64,000 bases of DNA from Marthasterias glacialis (taxonomy: Eukaryota; Echinodermata; Asteroidea; Forcipulatida; Asteriidae): positions 9,335,141 to 9,399,140 of the forward strand of contig OU452221.1 in NCBI GenBank assembly GCA_911728455.2. Direction: 5' to 3'. Position 1 is the first letter of the stretch. Each line of letters opens with the position of its first letter. The position numbers and the translations under genes were made by a program. The notes beneath the pieces are model-generated. The model searched no databases, was not told where the DNA came from, and saw only the letters and a list, made by a program, of their open reading frames with translations. Shown one piece after another: positions 1-15,100 of this stretch.

Positions 1-125
1 TGTTATACTTTTCAACCCATCGGTTTGATTATCAGGAGTTCTGGCCCAGTCTAAGTGAGTCTGACTGCGATGCCGTTGGGAAGGGGGAAGGTGTTGGCTT
101 CAACATCAACGTTCCCTGGAATGAG
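1..125 (+). CDS. HDAC6: HDAC6 exon 1 of window (deacetylase domain 1), 5' partial
   Basis: Reads [15 protein letters not shown] and ends FNINVPWNE, the region after the zinc-binding DxH motif in domain 1. The first two bases complete a codon begun outside the window. The donor is GAG|GTACAT and the exon ends in phase 0. The upstream part of domain 1, with its HH pair and DxH, is not in the window. Confidence 0.9.
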
Positions 126-3100
126 GTACATGTAATAAACCAGCAGCACAGCATTTACATTTCAGTAATTTTTGTGCTTTTTTGTACTTATATCATGCAT
201 ATCGGACACCTATATGTCTCCTAATGGAGTTCTGTTTGCATTTTTGCCAGAGCTTCTACATGCCTGCTATCTTTATTAGACAGATTACAAAAGCGTACTG
301 TTATCTGTTCTACAGATATTACCATGGTAAATGTTCCGCCAGTCTAACCAACTTGATTCCTTCTATCAGGGTGTTTGAACGTGAAACCATTCTTTTTGCC
401 TGTTCTCACCCACATACTCCAGCTATGCTGAGATGTAGAACAAAGAGCCACTCTGAAAGTTTTTTTCCCCACATAACTCATCTCTTTGGAATTTCTTGAC
501 TGGTGCATGTTTCCCTCCATCCTACAATCTGTTTTAACTGCTTAATGTTAGCGTTCTCGAATTTTTTCGTGCCACCCGACGGGATTATTTTCTCGGAATT
601 GCCTGAATCATTTTTCTCTGAGATTACCGCTGGCACAAAGAAACCCTGACTAAATAAAACCAAGAGAACCAAGATTCTCACCGAAGCATCAGGATTTTTT
701 GTTTCCCTATAGAGAACAAATCTGATTCATTCAGCGTGAATCACAAAACCTTGGCCCTGAGACACGGCTAATAATTGGTCACAAGACCATAACCAAGGCT
801 TGAATTTCATTTCACTCGGACTGTACCTCCATTGAGCCGAAATACAATGATAAACAATGGTGAAAGCCTCTCAGTGTCTCGTAAGCCTCTTCTGATAAGA
901 AAAGGACAAAGGTCTGGAATCGGGGATTACACAACTCCCGCATAAAGGGAGAATTTCAGCATTATTTCGAGTACCATCTGTCCTTTTGTGTCGGTGAAGC
1001 AAAGCGTTGCACGGTGAGTGCATACGCTGTGCATGCTCCCGAATGGAATGTCCAGGCGACCCTCATTCTGGTCTGCTGAATTCACACAAAAATACAAAGT
1101 TCACATCATACGATATCTGGCAGGGAAAATATTGGCGTGTATCCACATCAGCTGGCATAAACTGGTTAAAAGTAATATAAATTCCTACCTTCAGCTTCCC
1201 TCTGTGTTTTTCCCTTTAATTTGTCCTTCTTTGTAACCCCCCGCCATGTTTTCGGGACAAACTATTTTACTGACTTTTACTGACAATATTTTACTGACTT
1301 TTTTAACCAAGTTTGACCAGTATCTGCCCAGCTAATATTTGTATGTGCTGTGCAGCCCTGTGGAATAAGCACCGGGTGATTTATGGATAATATAAAAATT
1401 GCTTAGTATAACTAATCAATTTTGTATTCTTTGACAGGTTGGAGTAGGGGACAGTGAGTACCTGGCTGCCTTTCAGCAGATACTTCTGCCAGTGGCATAT
1501 GAGGTATGTCGAACACTTGTTTTCTTATAATGGAGGAGCGAGTACAAGAAATGAACTTGACAAAAAGAGTTCAGACATTTTTTTTTCAATCAACTATATT
1601 TTTGACTTGTTTATGTCGCATATCAATGGAAAGCTTTTTTCATTCCTCTTCACATTGAGACCACATTTCGGGAGATCGTTATTGGAATCTTTTTAACATA
1701 AGATACGTCTAGCATTGTTATAGTTTTATTAAGTGTTTTCTTCCCATTTACCTTATCCCCAGTCCCACTACTGCCAGCGGGGTTCATACTGAGTGCAGCG
1801 CTGACACCTGGGTCACCGTGCCCAAAATCCGGACATTGTCCCAAATCCTGACTTATATTTGTTAGCGTTAGATTTTTCCGAGTTTGTTTTCAATATCCAG
1901 TTGCATCTCTGCTTTCTAAGAGGATTCGAACTGGCCTCTTGTCGTTGGGTGCGCTCGATCGTCTGGTGGTTAAGATATCTGCTTTAAGATATGGGGGCCA
2001 TTGGTTCGAATCTCACTCGAGTAGTAAGCTTGTGGATTTAGAAAAACAATGTTTTTACAGAACTCGGGAAGCACTGGGAAATACAGTGTTTTCCACACGT
2101 CAGTGTAGGATACAGTTTATTTTTCTTTATCACAAATGATGATGTAAATACATCTATTTAATTATAATCTCTGCTTTCCACTTTACAGTTTAATCCAGAT
2201 TTGGTTCTTGTTTGCTGTGGTTTTGATTCAGCAATTGGAGACCCAAAGGTAAAGATGACATTTAAGTATTGGGCAACAACTACGCTTCAATATTTTAATG
2301 CTTTAAAGCCATTATACACTATTGGTAAAGTGTCTGGAAATACTTCCATACCTTATGAGCATCAAGAGTTATTTAATAAAATCAACCTGCAAAAGTTTCA
2401 GCTCATTTCATTGCTTCCTTTACGAGAAAACAATACAAAGTCATTCAGCACTTTTATATTCATTCTAATGGCCGGAGTTTTCGTCTCATGAGACGAAAAA
2501 TCATTTGTGGATCTTATTTCACTAATTATTCAAAAGTGATAACACATCAGACAGAAATATTTCACAGGAAGTTTTCTACCATCATCGTCTCTATACCATG
2601 TAATTTTATGTGCAAATCTGTGAACATCTTGTTTTTCGGTGTTCCCAAAAGTGAATATGGGCTTTAAAACACACAAAAAGGCAGTATTTGAAAATAAAAA
2701 TATCACAACTCTCAATGTTGTTCATTCTTTGAAAACAAAGATGACAATGATATTCAGGCACTATCAGGCTTACCTGCTGTGATCTAAAAAGTGGCTGGAC
2801 AGTGAGATAATAAGAAAAATCTGATGTATGAACTGATGGAGAAGTGCAGGGAAATTAATTAAAGACAGATATTAAACAAGAGGTACTTGAGTATGTTAGC
2901 AAAGTCTTTCTTTTAATGGCTCACCACTGGTATCTGTCACTCAGAGCAGCCACCAGCTCATCTTCAAGGAGACTTGTGTACTGACAAAACTTGATTACGT
3001 CATGTAGGTTCTACATTGGCATCCTTTGATTCTTTTGCCATGTGATGTCATCCAGAGCAGCAGGCTGTTGACGTCCAGTTCAGGATAATAATAATAATAA

Positions 3101-6100
3101 TAATAATTAGAGCTTATATACTGCCTATAACTTGTATAATTTAACAAAGAATCAAAGAGAATAAGGAAATACAGGTAGATAAACAAATTTAACACGGACT
3201 TAAAAACAACACCATACAACAAATACGCCGTTACAAAATATGGAAATAAATTAAATAAAAGAAAAAAATTAGGATATCTTTAACAGTGCCTGGCAAAAGG
3301 GTACATGCCGTGTTTAGAGACTAGGGTCTTTGACTGACTATTATAGAGTCCCTGGAAAATCTCATATTTGTTTTGTTTCCTTGGCAGGGTGAAATGCGAG
3401 TGACCCCAGCAGGATTTGCTAATCTCACCCATGCTCTGATGGGGCTAGCTGATGGGAAAGTCGTTCTAGCCCTCGAGGTGAAAATGGACCCTGTGTTCTG
3501 TCAGAATGTTTAATTTCTCAAAAATCTCCCTTTCTATATAAAGAGAAGCTTTTCATTAAGGGAAGAAAGACAAATCCCTATTGTGTCCAAACTGTAACTC
3601 CTCTATAATGTGACACCCTGGAAGGTCACGGAGTAAAGACCACAAGGAGTACGTGACTGAGCAGTCTAGTGTGGGGCCTAATTTCATAGAGCTGCTTGAG
3701 CATAAAATATGCTTAAAAATGTTCTGCTAAGCAAAAAGGAGCAGGATACCAGTCACAGATGATACTCGTGACATGGTACTTTGGCTGGTAACCTTATTCT
3801 GGTACATAGTTTTAATTGTGCTGAGCTACTTCGTGTGCTTCAGCAGCTCCATGAAATCGGGCCCTTGTGTGGGTCTGGGTTCCGGCCACGGCATTCGTGC
3901 CCTTGAGCAAGACACTTTGACTGGTACGTTAAGCTGTAGGTACTCTGTGCGGAGTAAGAGCCCAGTACAGTCATCCTTAAGGGAAGGGGTTTGCCCCCGG
4001 TATTTCTGGCATGGTTGGCTGCAGATTGCACCACATCACCTTGTAAACCCTTACAAGGTGCTCTATAAATGATATCCAAATTCAAACTTGGCTTTTCATA
4101 CTTCATGAGCGCTTAAAAATGCTCGTCAGGCATCATGCTATATAAAAACTGCGTATTATTAATAATACCATTATGAGGACTCGACTGCCCAGTTTCCAAA
4201 CAATACGCTGAATTGAAATAACCAGATTAGGCTCACATTTAGCCGAGCCCTTTCTTTGGGAAAGTTAGGAGTCCTTCGGCAGGTTGGGGGCTCACGTACA
4301 TTCTCCCAGTGAAATAATCGTCTTTGTGTTTATGTGTTATATTTCTCAGGGTGGATACAATCTTAAGGTGATTGGTGAGTGTGCTGCTATGTGTACAAAG
4401 ACACTGCTTGGGGATCCCTGTCCAGTGCTTCCAAAAACCACTGAACCAAGCAAGAGGTAAGAGTATTTTTAATCTACTTGTATATTTTTTTCAGGGGGGG
4501 GGAGGAGGGGGGCAGAAGAAGCGAAAAAGATTTCATCAAAAAAACTTATGCAGCGTTATGCAAAAATATGTAGGTTTCAGCAATGTAGGTAATAGACTGA
4601 TCCATTAAGCCCCGCCCCCATACATGTACGTGTTGACCAATCACATTAAGGACACTAGAAAAGATACCAAATCAAAAGAAAGAATTCAACGTGGTTTATG
4701 TGTGTAGGATTTTGGCTTTGCATGGCGGAGTAGGATGATAATATTTTTGCGAGTTAAACCATGTGATAATTCTCTTAAGTAGTTCTCAAAATTTTGACAA
4801 GTGTTCTCTCGTCGTCATAATGATTATACAGCTGAAAAATACATCTAAGGATTAAAAGTTTCCAATAAATTTCATGGTTTTCTTTCCAGCGCTGTTGAAA
4901 CCATTCTTGACGTGATTAAAAATATCCGACCTTATTGGAGCAGTTTGAAGTATCAAGGTAAGGGATAAAGATTAAAACATTTTCAAACAACTAACAATGA
5001 TAATTTTATGATTGTTACTTTATTGTTCTTTGACTATCATTTCTTCATAATTATTTGCTTAATTTTCCAAGCGGATATCTTACACTGATTACATTGTAAA
5101 ACTGTCAATAAAAAAACCTCAAAAGTTAAACCTCATAAGAAGTCTAATTGCATCTGGTTTACCACACTATTTCTATGGTTTGACACCCAATCTACCCCAA
5201 AGGATGCCCTCTTGCTGTCAAAAATAAATTTTTTTTAACCTCTTCATTTAAGATGTTTGGTTTCAAACAAATGAATGAGCGAATAACTTGACAACATGAA
5301 GGACCTGACTTGCCTGGCATGAATGGGCTTTGGGTCATGATGGTCAGTCAGATAGATAGATAAAAATGGTTTATTAAAAAAACTTTCTTTACAGCCCAAA
5401 GTTAGAATTTTCTTAAACACTTGTCAGCCGGCGCCAACTGGTTAAAAAGAAAGTGTTGTCCAATATAAAACATTTTGATATTTTTTTGTACAGTTGAATC
5501 AGAGTGTTTACAAAGTGAGGTTGTGTCAAGTACTTGTTTGAATCAGCCCCTCCCCCAAGATCATGGGAATGACCAACCACCTGAGAGTAACACTACCAAG
5601 GAGACGGATCCTGAAGAGATTGACAAGTTGATTGACAAGTTGATCGCGGAGCTAGACTTGACCATCCCAAAACACAGGTTTGTTCATTTGGATAGTCTTA
5701 TCAAATTGAGTCTGGAACAGAAGGGGGCAATTATAATTATGAACTTGAACAAAACCAAGTTTGTATTCATCATTTTTAGCATACAGTGTCACATTTCATT
5801 TCTAGAAGCTGTTGTTTTTTTAGACATGTCAATTTCTGGTTAGGGTGGGTAGAAATAAATTGTAAAATGATTGAAATTGAACAAGTTTGTTATAATGTTT
5901 TTTTTTATAGGACTTGTCTGGTATATGACGAGGAAATGATGAGGCATAAGACAGCTTTGTAAGTTTTTTAACTTGTAATTTGGTATTAAGAGTAACAGCA
6001 TTTATACACAAGTCAGTATATTTATAACAGCCAATTTACTTTTTTAAAGGTTACATTTCACATTTCAATGCCTGGAATTAACCTGTCCAACCCACGGCAA

Positions 6101-9100
6101 CTCCAAAGAATGACCTTTGCTTGTGCCATATGCACACTTTCCTCTTAGCATAACAATAATAGTAAGCCAGACTTGTGCTGAGCAAAACTCACAGAAAGTT
6201 CTGATGCGCTTTAAAAAAAACTTTACCAGGGATTAGACCATTCCTCAAACATTCTCAACTCCCTGGGGAGCGTACAACCTCAAGCTGCTTATATTATTAG
6301 CGCTAAAGGGTTAATCCAACACGGTAGGATCTCAAGGCCCTCACAGGTTTCCAAATACACCTTGGTTTAGAGAAGCGATTGTGGAACTTGAGTCCAACAC
6401 ACAAGACTTCTCAGCCACGACACGCCATGAATGAATCGGTTTGTGTATAGTGGTACAACTGTGCACAGAAATAACTGTGTACTGTGTGTAGATTCATTCA
6501 CCATATGACACCTTGTTGCATTTATCTATCATTAAGTTATCTGTCATTTTGAAAAACAAGTAGCCCACACCTCGTGTGGCCTTTGGGCCTTGTGATGAGC
6601 GAATTGCATATATAAAAAAAAAAATTTAAAAAAATGGAAAGCATCAGCGGATGATATTAAATGGTCAGACAGTTGGTGGTTGGAGTTAAAGTAGATTTTC
6701 CTGTAGTCATACATCAGTAAGAAGGTATGCTTACTACACACACTGATGTGTTTACCTTAGACCATGGAAACCTTCATCACCTTGCGTGACTGGTTCTATC
6801 AACTTTTACAGCCAACATCCTGAGAGACCGGACAGAATATCCAGGATTTTCTCAAAACACAAAGAATTGGGTCTCCTCCAAAGATGTCTCAGAGTCGAGG
6901 TTTGTGCCAACAATAACTTTCATGGTTCGAGAAAAGTGTGTGAAATTTTCTGTGCAGTTAGTTTTGACTGTTTCGCATTGTTTAGTGTGAACAATTGTTC
7001 ATTTTTAACATACCTTAAAACTTTCAAGCTGAGTGGTTTTCTTTGCTGTGTTTCGTGGGCTCTTTTCGAAAGGACGACTTGGGCTTTGGCTTCCAGCTTA
7101 GGCTGTTGGACTGTTCGAAGCCGTGTACCAAAAGCACATGATTTCAAAATAACTGAGAGAGCCTAAGCCAAAGCCGAAGTCATACCGTAGTTTCAAAAAG
7201 GGCCCGAGATGAAAATTTAACCCAACACCCTTTGTTTTATTTTACTTGTTTGTTGTGAAATACTTGGTATATTATCTTTATGTTGAAGTCAATGTTGAGG
7301 GAATTTTATTTTTAATATAAGAACTTTTGATTTGAAATCAGTCAAAAATCAGATGCAGTCGTAAGTAAATTTGAATGATCACAGAAAGGGTGGCATGGGT
7401 GGCGTGTGCGTAAAGCGCTCGCCCCACCAATGTGTCCCTGGTTCGATTCCTGGCTAGGGCTATATGTGAATGGAGTTGTGCGTTGGTTCTCCCCTGTGCC
7501 ACGAGGGTTTTTTCTCCAGGCCATCCGGTTGTCCTCCCTCCGGAAAAAGCAAACACTTTCGATCTCAGGCTGTGCTCCGTGGTCATATATGGGTTGATGT
7601 GGCTGGCTGTCAAAGGCACCCGTGAATGCCTGCAGCTCAAACACATGTAGCCGCGTCCTGCGCAATTCAGCTTCTCAGCTGCCAGTAAGGATGATTAGCC
7701 TCCCATATAATTATTATTACTAAGATTGTGTGTACTAAGGGAAAGAATGAGTAAAGCTAATAAACACACAGAGCCAACAGTCAAGTTTGTCTGACATAGT
7801 TGGTTTTGTTCTTCATTGTCGGCCATTAAAGAAACCAATAGATCTGACAAAACAGCCTTGCACTGTGGTTTTGCCTTTTTTTTTTTTTATTCTCACATAG
7901 CGGCATAAGAAAGCTAATTGGATTTATTTGGCATTGGCTTTAAAATTTAAAAGAATGATTGTAATTATTAGTGTCTTAATTTGTTTACAGTCAAGACGAG
8001 CAACTAAAGAAGAACTTCACCAATGCCACAGGTAAGTCTCTATCAGGTTTATTGACCCCCTTGTGGTTGCGGACTTCGATAACTCCCACTGTGCGATTCA
8101 AAGGTTAAAGTATGTGTACTTAAGCGTTTTATGAATGGATTTGAAAGCAGTGCATTCATGTTGAACCACATCTGCACAACCAAACACTTTGTAATAAGAT
8201 CCCAATCTCAGACTTGGACCTTTGGATTTTAGTCTACGGCCTCGGAGTCCAGATCTCTTTCTTAGTTGTAGTTCAACACATTACGTTCTTGGTCTTGGTC
8301 GCACCACTTTGTTCTAGCCTCGAGAAGAGTTATTGCCTCGTTAGTTGATGATAAATTGATTATGTTGTGTTTCGTCAGTGCTGAGTACATAGAGAGAATA
8401 GAAGCGACGCAGTCAAACACGCCTCGGGAACTCAGCAAGATGCAAGATGACTTCAAATCTATCTACCTTCACCAGGTATAGTGATAACTCTTAACTTCAA
8501 AGGTTTCTCTTCAACTTCTTTGTTTTTTAAAGACAGACTAGATCTGTTAGATCTGTTACATCTTTTAATCAAACACACTTTTTGACATTTCAACTGGTTT
8601 ACTTTTCTTTGTAATAATAATATAAGTAGCACTTTATCACAGGCGGCTTGAAAAGCTCATTCATAAATACCCAAGACAGTTTATCCGTTCTGGTTGGTTG
8701 AGAGCATGTCACATGAGGGATGATAAAGACATGGCCGTGAATGTTTATAACCAGTCAGCAACTATACATACGCGGACGCTAATTTATGTGTAGCGCAGTC
8801 AATACATACCGGTACTCAAAGTAGTCTATTAGTACGCTTGCATACGCACAACTGATGAGTGTCGCATGCAATTTGACCCTTTGTGAAATGGAGCCCGAGG
8901 ACGTGACAGTAATTGAAAAATTAAAAAAAAGGGGCTGTGTGATAAAGGACCTCGTTAGGCTCGGTCCTTATCACACGGCCACGACCCTGCTGGTTTTAAA
9001 CACCTGTTTAAGACCTCAGTCACCACTCTTTTGTTCCCTTATTATTACTGAGACAGGTATGCTATATTTGAATTATGAGACCCTTTTATATTGCACCTAG

Positions 9101-12100
9101 TAAAGGTTTAAAAGATGCTGCAGTGCAATCTGCTGCCAACCATACCAGGAACACTGGTGCAAACCCCTTCTCATATTGATGAGTGCACGAGATTCTTAGC
9201 ACATGGGAAGAACAGCTTTGCGTCTCATCTGAAGGCCCTATCTTACTTAATAAGGACACAAGTGTCATGACTAGGATCCGAACCCATACTCTGCTGATCA
9301 GAGCATCGGAACTTGAGTTCGGTGCGCTAGACTTCTCAGCCACAATTCTTTTTTAACTCTTTCACTACGGTGCGCCGCTCTCAGCGACTCGGTGAATTAC
9401 TTGGACGCACCAGAAAGCCACTGCACATTACATAGTGTATTGAAAGAGTTAAAATGGATTTAAAAACAAAAATTATTAGTCAACTCTTCTCACATTTCAG
9501 GATTGTTAGAATAAAGTGAGGTTGATCTTTACCCTCGCCACAAAAAAAGGGGAAGGGCAGTGTCATAGCTTCTAAGAGTGTCTTTCTGCATTACCTCTGT
9601 AAAGCTTTCACAGTATTTTTACTGAAGCATTTTAGATATTTAACAAGATCTAAATTGGCATTTCTGTTTGATTTTGTTTTTGTCTTTGGTTGAAGAGTTC
9701 TTTTGACTGTGCATGTCTTGCAGCCGGGTCCACGCTAAATGTTGTTGATGCTGTTCTTTCTGGCCAGGTAATTTCAAGGTCTTTTAAAGTCTACAGTAGC
9801 ACTATGTATATGTCTGGTAAGAGTTGTGATGGCTCTCCGAAATGCTAGCTGTGTAACAGTCTTGGTGCAAGACTTGACTCGTGATATCAGTTCCAGGAAT
9901 GCCTTCTGTGATTTGACAACCTACAACAGGTGCTAGAACACATGAACTACTGTAAAGGGTGTTGGCTTTCAAAATGTTAGCGCCCTCGAGCAATGGATGA
10001 TTTTAAACTTTTCTGGATAGTCAAGTCCACATAACGATGTCTTGCACCAATATACTGTGTAACAGCTTAATATTTTTATCACAGGAACATAGTACATGCT
10101 GCTTTATCTTTAAGCAAACTTGAATCCTCCACTGTGATTGGTCGATCCATGGCAACAACAGTGTGATATCATACCATATCCCACGCTCCATATAACACCC
10201 TGTGTGTTGCGCTGTTCTAACTCCGCGAATTGTGCTATTTTTAAGATGTGCGTCAAGTTTGCTTTAAGAGGAACTTGTTATCACATGCAGGCTCGTAGAA
10301 TACGTAAAGATATAGTGCGTCTGCAGCCCATATCCAACTCGGCCTTCAGCCTCGTGGGATGTGGGACACAGATTTGCACTCTCACTTGTGTGATATAAGC
10401 ACTAATATAAGTACTGTGGTCAAGATTTTGAATGTCGGAAACCAGTGCCACCATAACTGTCCTATATAACTCTCCTGATTTTGTAAAGTTGTTGAGAATT
10501 CCCTGAGTTCTTAGGATAACCTGGAAACAAAGTTTAAGTTTCGACCTTGCAAGTGTTTTGAAAGGGACCATTTCAGTTGTAGATATACTCAACAACTTAA
10601 AGAACAGGAAATTTGTGTGGAGGTTTTATGGAAAGCACTCTCATTGAAAGCACTCTATCATTGAAACGTCTTTGACTTTTTAACATTGTCTTTGAATTTT
10701 TTTGCAGACAAGAAATGGAGTGGCCATTGTTCGGTAGGTTGGCTGTTTATTTCATTTATGAAACAGTTTTGTCTCACAAAGTAACAAACCAAGATCATAC
10801 CGATGTACATGTGGGTCCCATGAGCTTGTTTTATCCTTTGGAGAATGTTTTGTTCTGCAGAATCATCGCCAAACACCGAAACATTGCTAAGCTTTGAAAC
10901 AGTTTTTGTCCCCTGAAATTAAAAGAGAGCCTGAAACTCCAATTCTGTTTTGATTTGGAAAGGGTAGATGGCGTGTCATAGAGAACTGTCAGCTTATTCC
11001 TGACATTAGTTTCCAATATGATGTAAATTTGCCATCTTTACGGGCAATTTGGAACACACGGTGGTGCGTTTCGCGTAAGAACGGCATGCAGCACGTGCGC
11101 ATTTCACAAAACTCATTGCACGATTGGTTAATGAGCTGCATTAATAATTTGAGCGCTTGACGCACCTGCAAACCAAATGCAATTTTCCCGTAAAGATGGC
11201 GTCTATTGGGAACTATCTATAGACCATTTGCATTGACCTCATGCACAGCCCTTGCATGTAAAGATTAGATGTACATCTAACTGCACACGGTCACCTAAAA
11301 TTTGCACTGCACAGAAACACACAAGAAATCTGTCTCCCAACCAAGATTTATCGTGGGTGATGAAGTCGGGTCAATTGGGTCAGTACCATAGCCTGTTATG
11401 GCTAAAACAGGAAACCCTTGTGGTATTCTCAGCAGCGATGGTCCATGCACTGAACTTGTGGGATGCCTCACTAAACACATGTCATTCCCCTAAGGCATGT
11501 CCCTAACAGATGCTGTGAGTTCAATGACAAGGTGGCTCTGAAGTTACCAATGAACTGTTTGCTTCTCCTATTACACACGTTCTGGTGAGCCTGAAGCAAG
11601 CCAAATGGTTTGATGATATGCCTAAAGCAAGCCAAATGGTTTGATGATTCATTTTGGTGTGTACCCAAAATTGATATAGTGATCCTATATTGTGGCGCAA
11701 TTCGATACATTCAAGGAAAGTCTTGAAACGAATTACTTTGTCTTCCTAGTCTTACTGTAATTGATTTTGAATTATTGGCAGTCTGCTGATTAACCTCAGT
11801 GTTACCTTCCTCCATGGTTCTATGGGCCGTTTCCAAAAGCTAATTTGGTAACGGCTTCAGGCTGGTTTGTTAGACCACCAGTCACAGCTGCCAAAATGCA
11901 ACCCTGATGTTTAGTGTTCATCTGTTGACATGACAGAGTAACTCATTGTTGTGAAATTGTCGGTGTTCAAAATGGGGACTTTATTATCATAGAAAGTACA
12001 TATTTATGAACCTTGTATGATTCGTGTTCACCTCATGGGGAGAGCAAAAAGGTATTTTTACGTGTGCATACTTTCTGTAACTAAAGGACTTCAGTAAGAA

Positions 12101-15100
12101 GAGGGTGGTTTGAATTTACTTGTGAGAGAATCTCCTGAAATTTGGCTACCCACTTTAAAGGGCCCATGAAGAGGTTTTTTGTCACGGAACATTTTTGTGG
12201 CTTAATATATGGTTTGAAATTAACAAAACATAGTATTGACTATTTTGATGTGTCTGTTATGCGTTAATACACTTTAATTGAGCCCCGAAAATGTGTGCCA
12301 TCTGATTGCGCAATGATCCATGACGTAGGCTGTGGTCAAGCATTTCAAAGACGGCTCTGGTGCCGAGTGGTCAACAATGCATTGTATGTTATTGTCCCAC
12401 ACATGGGTCTGGTCAGCCGTTCCACTGTCTACGTCACAGATTTTATGTTAATGAGGAAGGGTGGGCTGAGCATGGCAACCCCCTAATTTTAGAAATTGTT
12501 ATTTCTACGATTAATACGCATGTTAAAAATGTGAAAAAAAGTAAAGATATACTATAATAGGCATACTTTATTTTTTTAACCAATAAAAAAAAAATAATTC
12601 ATGGGACCTTTAAAACAATTTGTTTAGACCTTTACCCTGTTATCTATCTCTTGGCCTGTCCAATTAATTTAACCCAGCTAAGACTTTAGGAGGGACAAAT
12701 TTTTGCCGCTTTAAGTGTAATTGGTGGCTAGTGCATAAAGCATTCGTCTCTCTTCAATGCAACCCTGATTCAATTCCCAGAGTTGTGCGTTGGTTTTCTC
12801 CTGTGCCACGAGGGTTTTTTCTCTGGGCCCTCTGGTTTTCCTCCCTCCGAAAAACGCAAACACTTTTGTCTGTGGCTGTGCTCCGTGGTCATAAATGGGT
12901 TGATGTGGCTGGCTGCCAAACGCGCCTTTACATGCCTGCGGCTTGACCATGTTGTAGCCGCGTCCTTTGCAATTCAGCTTTTCAGCTGGGAGTGAGGATG
13001 AATAGCCCCCTAAATTATAATGAAAACAAGTATAGACTGTGCAGCCTGTGACATACATTTGCAAAAGGGCCAGAGAACTTTGACTTCCTGCATAAACAAT
13101 TTGTACACAGCTCAATGGAAGAAAACATAAAAACTGACGCCTTATGGAGATTGCACCGTACGATTTGTAGCACCACTTGATATCCAGGAAAGGGCACCTC
13201 TCAAAACAGTGTATTTCTTCAGTTTTGGGTTTATGTGGTAAATACAATAAAACATGTCCAATGTATCATATGGCCAAACTAATCTCTTGCGTGCCAAGAA
13301 ATGCCCGAGAATGCACACTGTCACTTTTTTGTAAACAAGATGGCATGGTCTGTTTCATTTAAACTGCTGCTGCTTACAGAGATGTGTGACAAAGATAGCA
13401 GGAGCATGTTATTGGGGGGAATCAAGTTGGCTCAGTGGTTTCTTTCCCTGCCTTTTACCTCTGTGGACCCCGGTTCGAATCCAGCCTCAGACCAGAGCCT
13501 TGCATGTGGGTTAGGTTTTCAGTCCCTACCTGATTGTGTGGGTTTTCCCCTATTGGGGTTTTCCTCCCACATCTAAAACTGAACATTTCTTCTCGTTTCC
13601 TATCCTGTTATTGGTGCAAATGGAACTGTTGGATGTGTAATCAAATAAATAAATAAAATTTGTATTGCCAAAGCAAATCAAAATGGAGCGGATTTATTGG
13701 GATTTTTAACTCGCCACTTTTCTCATTGAATGGCAGACCGCCGGGTCACCATGCAGAATCTCACACTGCGATGGGGTTTTGCTTCTTCAACACAGTAGCA
13801 ATAGCAGCACGCTACGCCCAACAAAAGCATGGACTGAAAAGGTATCGATTATGAGTATTGATATTGTTACTGTTTTTATTGATTTGACCAGAACAATACA
13901 GAATGAACTAGGAAGTTAAGTAAAACAAAAATCAAAAAGAAACGATAAAAAGCAAAGAAAATACAAAAGAGATAAATGATAAATAAGCAAAGAAAAACCC
14001 TTCCTTTGTAGCACAATTACACTCAAACTTTATTCAAATCGATATCAATTTTGTACTGGTCTAGTTTAAACTTTTTGATAAAATTCATGTTTGTAGTGGT
14101 TTTGGAAACAAATCTCATTCTAATTGATGTAGTAATTGCTTCTGCGATAAAGAATACAATTTTGATTTGACCCATATGTGTATCGATGTGTGATGAGCAC
14201 CGTATACTTAGTGCTTTCTGAGCACTGCAGAAAAAAAAAATCCCTGATGCAATATTACACAGCTACAGCATTTGAACTGGCCTCTCATCTCTGGGCTTGG
14301 TGTAGTAGTGGTTGAATGGGGGGGTGCGTGGGTTTGAGTCCCACCCGAGTAGACTCTAGGACTCGGAAAGCACTGAGTATACAGTGCTTACAACACATCA
14401 GTATATTAAAAGTAAAACCAAAGGTATAGATCTGATTTTCTTCAAGTAATTATGAATGGGAAGAAATTCTCTTAATTGTAATGTATTACACTTTTTTCTT
14501 TATTTATTTTGTTTTATTTTTCGGGGGGGGAGGGGGGAGGGAGTTCATCCTCCGCCTAGCTGTATAGTATTAGTGTCATAAAAGCCCATTTTTGTGACAT
14601 TTTACTTTTAACAGATCCCTCCTCTGAACTTAATCAGATTATTATATCAAATTATTAGTGACTTAAACCATCTACAATCATAACGAACCTTACTGTGGAC
14701 TCTGTAATAAATCATAGGGACACTTGTGATGATCAAAATATCAGGACAAAGTCCGCTATGCCAACCCACTTGATCACATCCCAGAAACACCTGTTTCCAT
14801 TATCAACGGTGGTAGTACAATTACACATTCAACCTGGGGAGGACAAGAGTGTCTTTATGTAAATGGGCCCCAAAGCAAATCACGCTGAACTTGAACAAGA
14901 CAATTACATGTAGTTGTTTAGCTCACTCAAAAGAAGCCGCTGGGATTAAACTTTGCAACACCTGCTAGCCTCGGGGCTATTTCCAAAATGAAAAGGCACG
15001 TAATTGAATCTGTTAGTTCTCACACTGCACATGTACAAAAGGTACTGTTCTTGTTATCTGAATCAGTGTCTACTTGCTTTCTCTGATGCTTTCTTTGTGA

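Noticed and set aside
182..499. 105-codon open frame after exon 1
   Set aside because: It lies wholly in an intron, with composition like the surrounding AT-rich DNA and no recognised domain.
7338..7665. Overlapping ~100-codon frames on both strands
   Set aside because: They lie in SINE family B, and similar frames appear in the second SINE copy at 12.7-13.0 kb.
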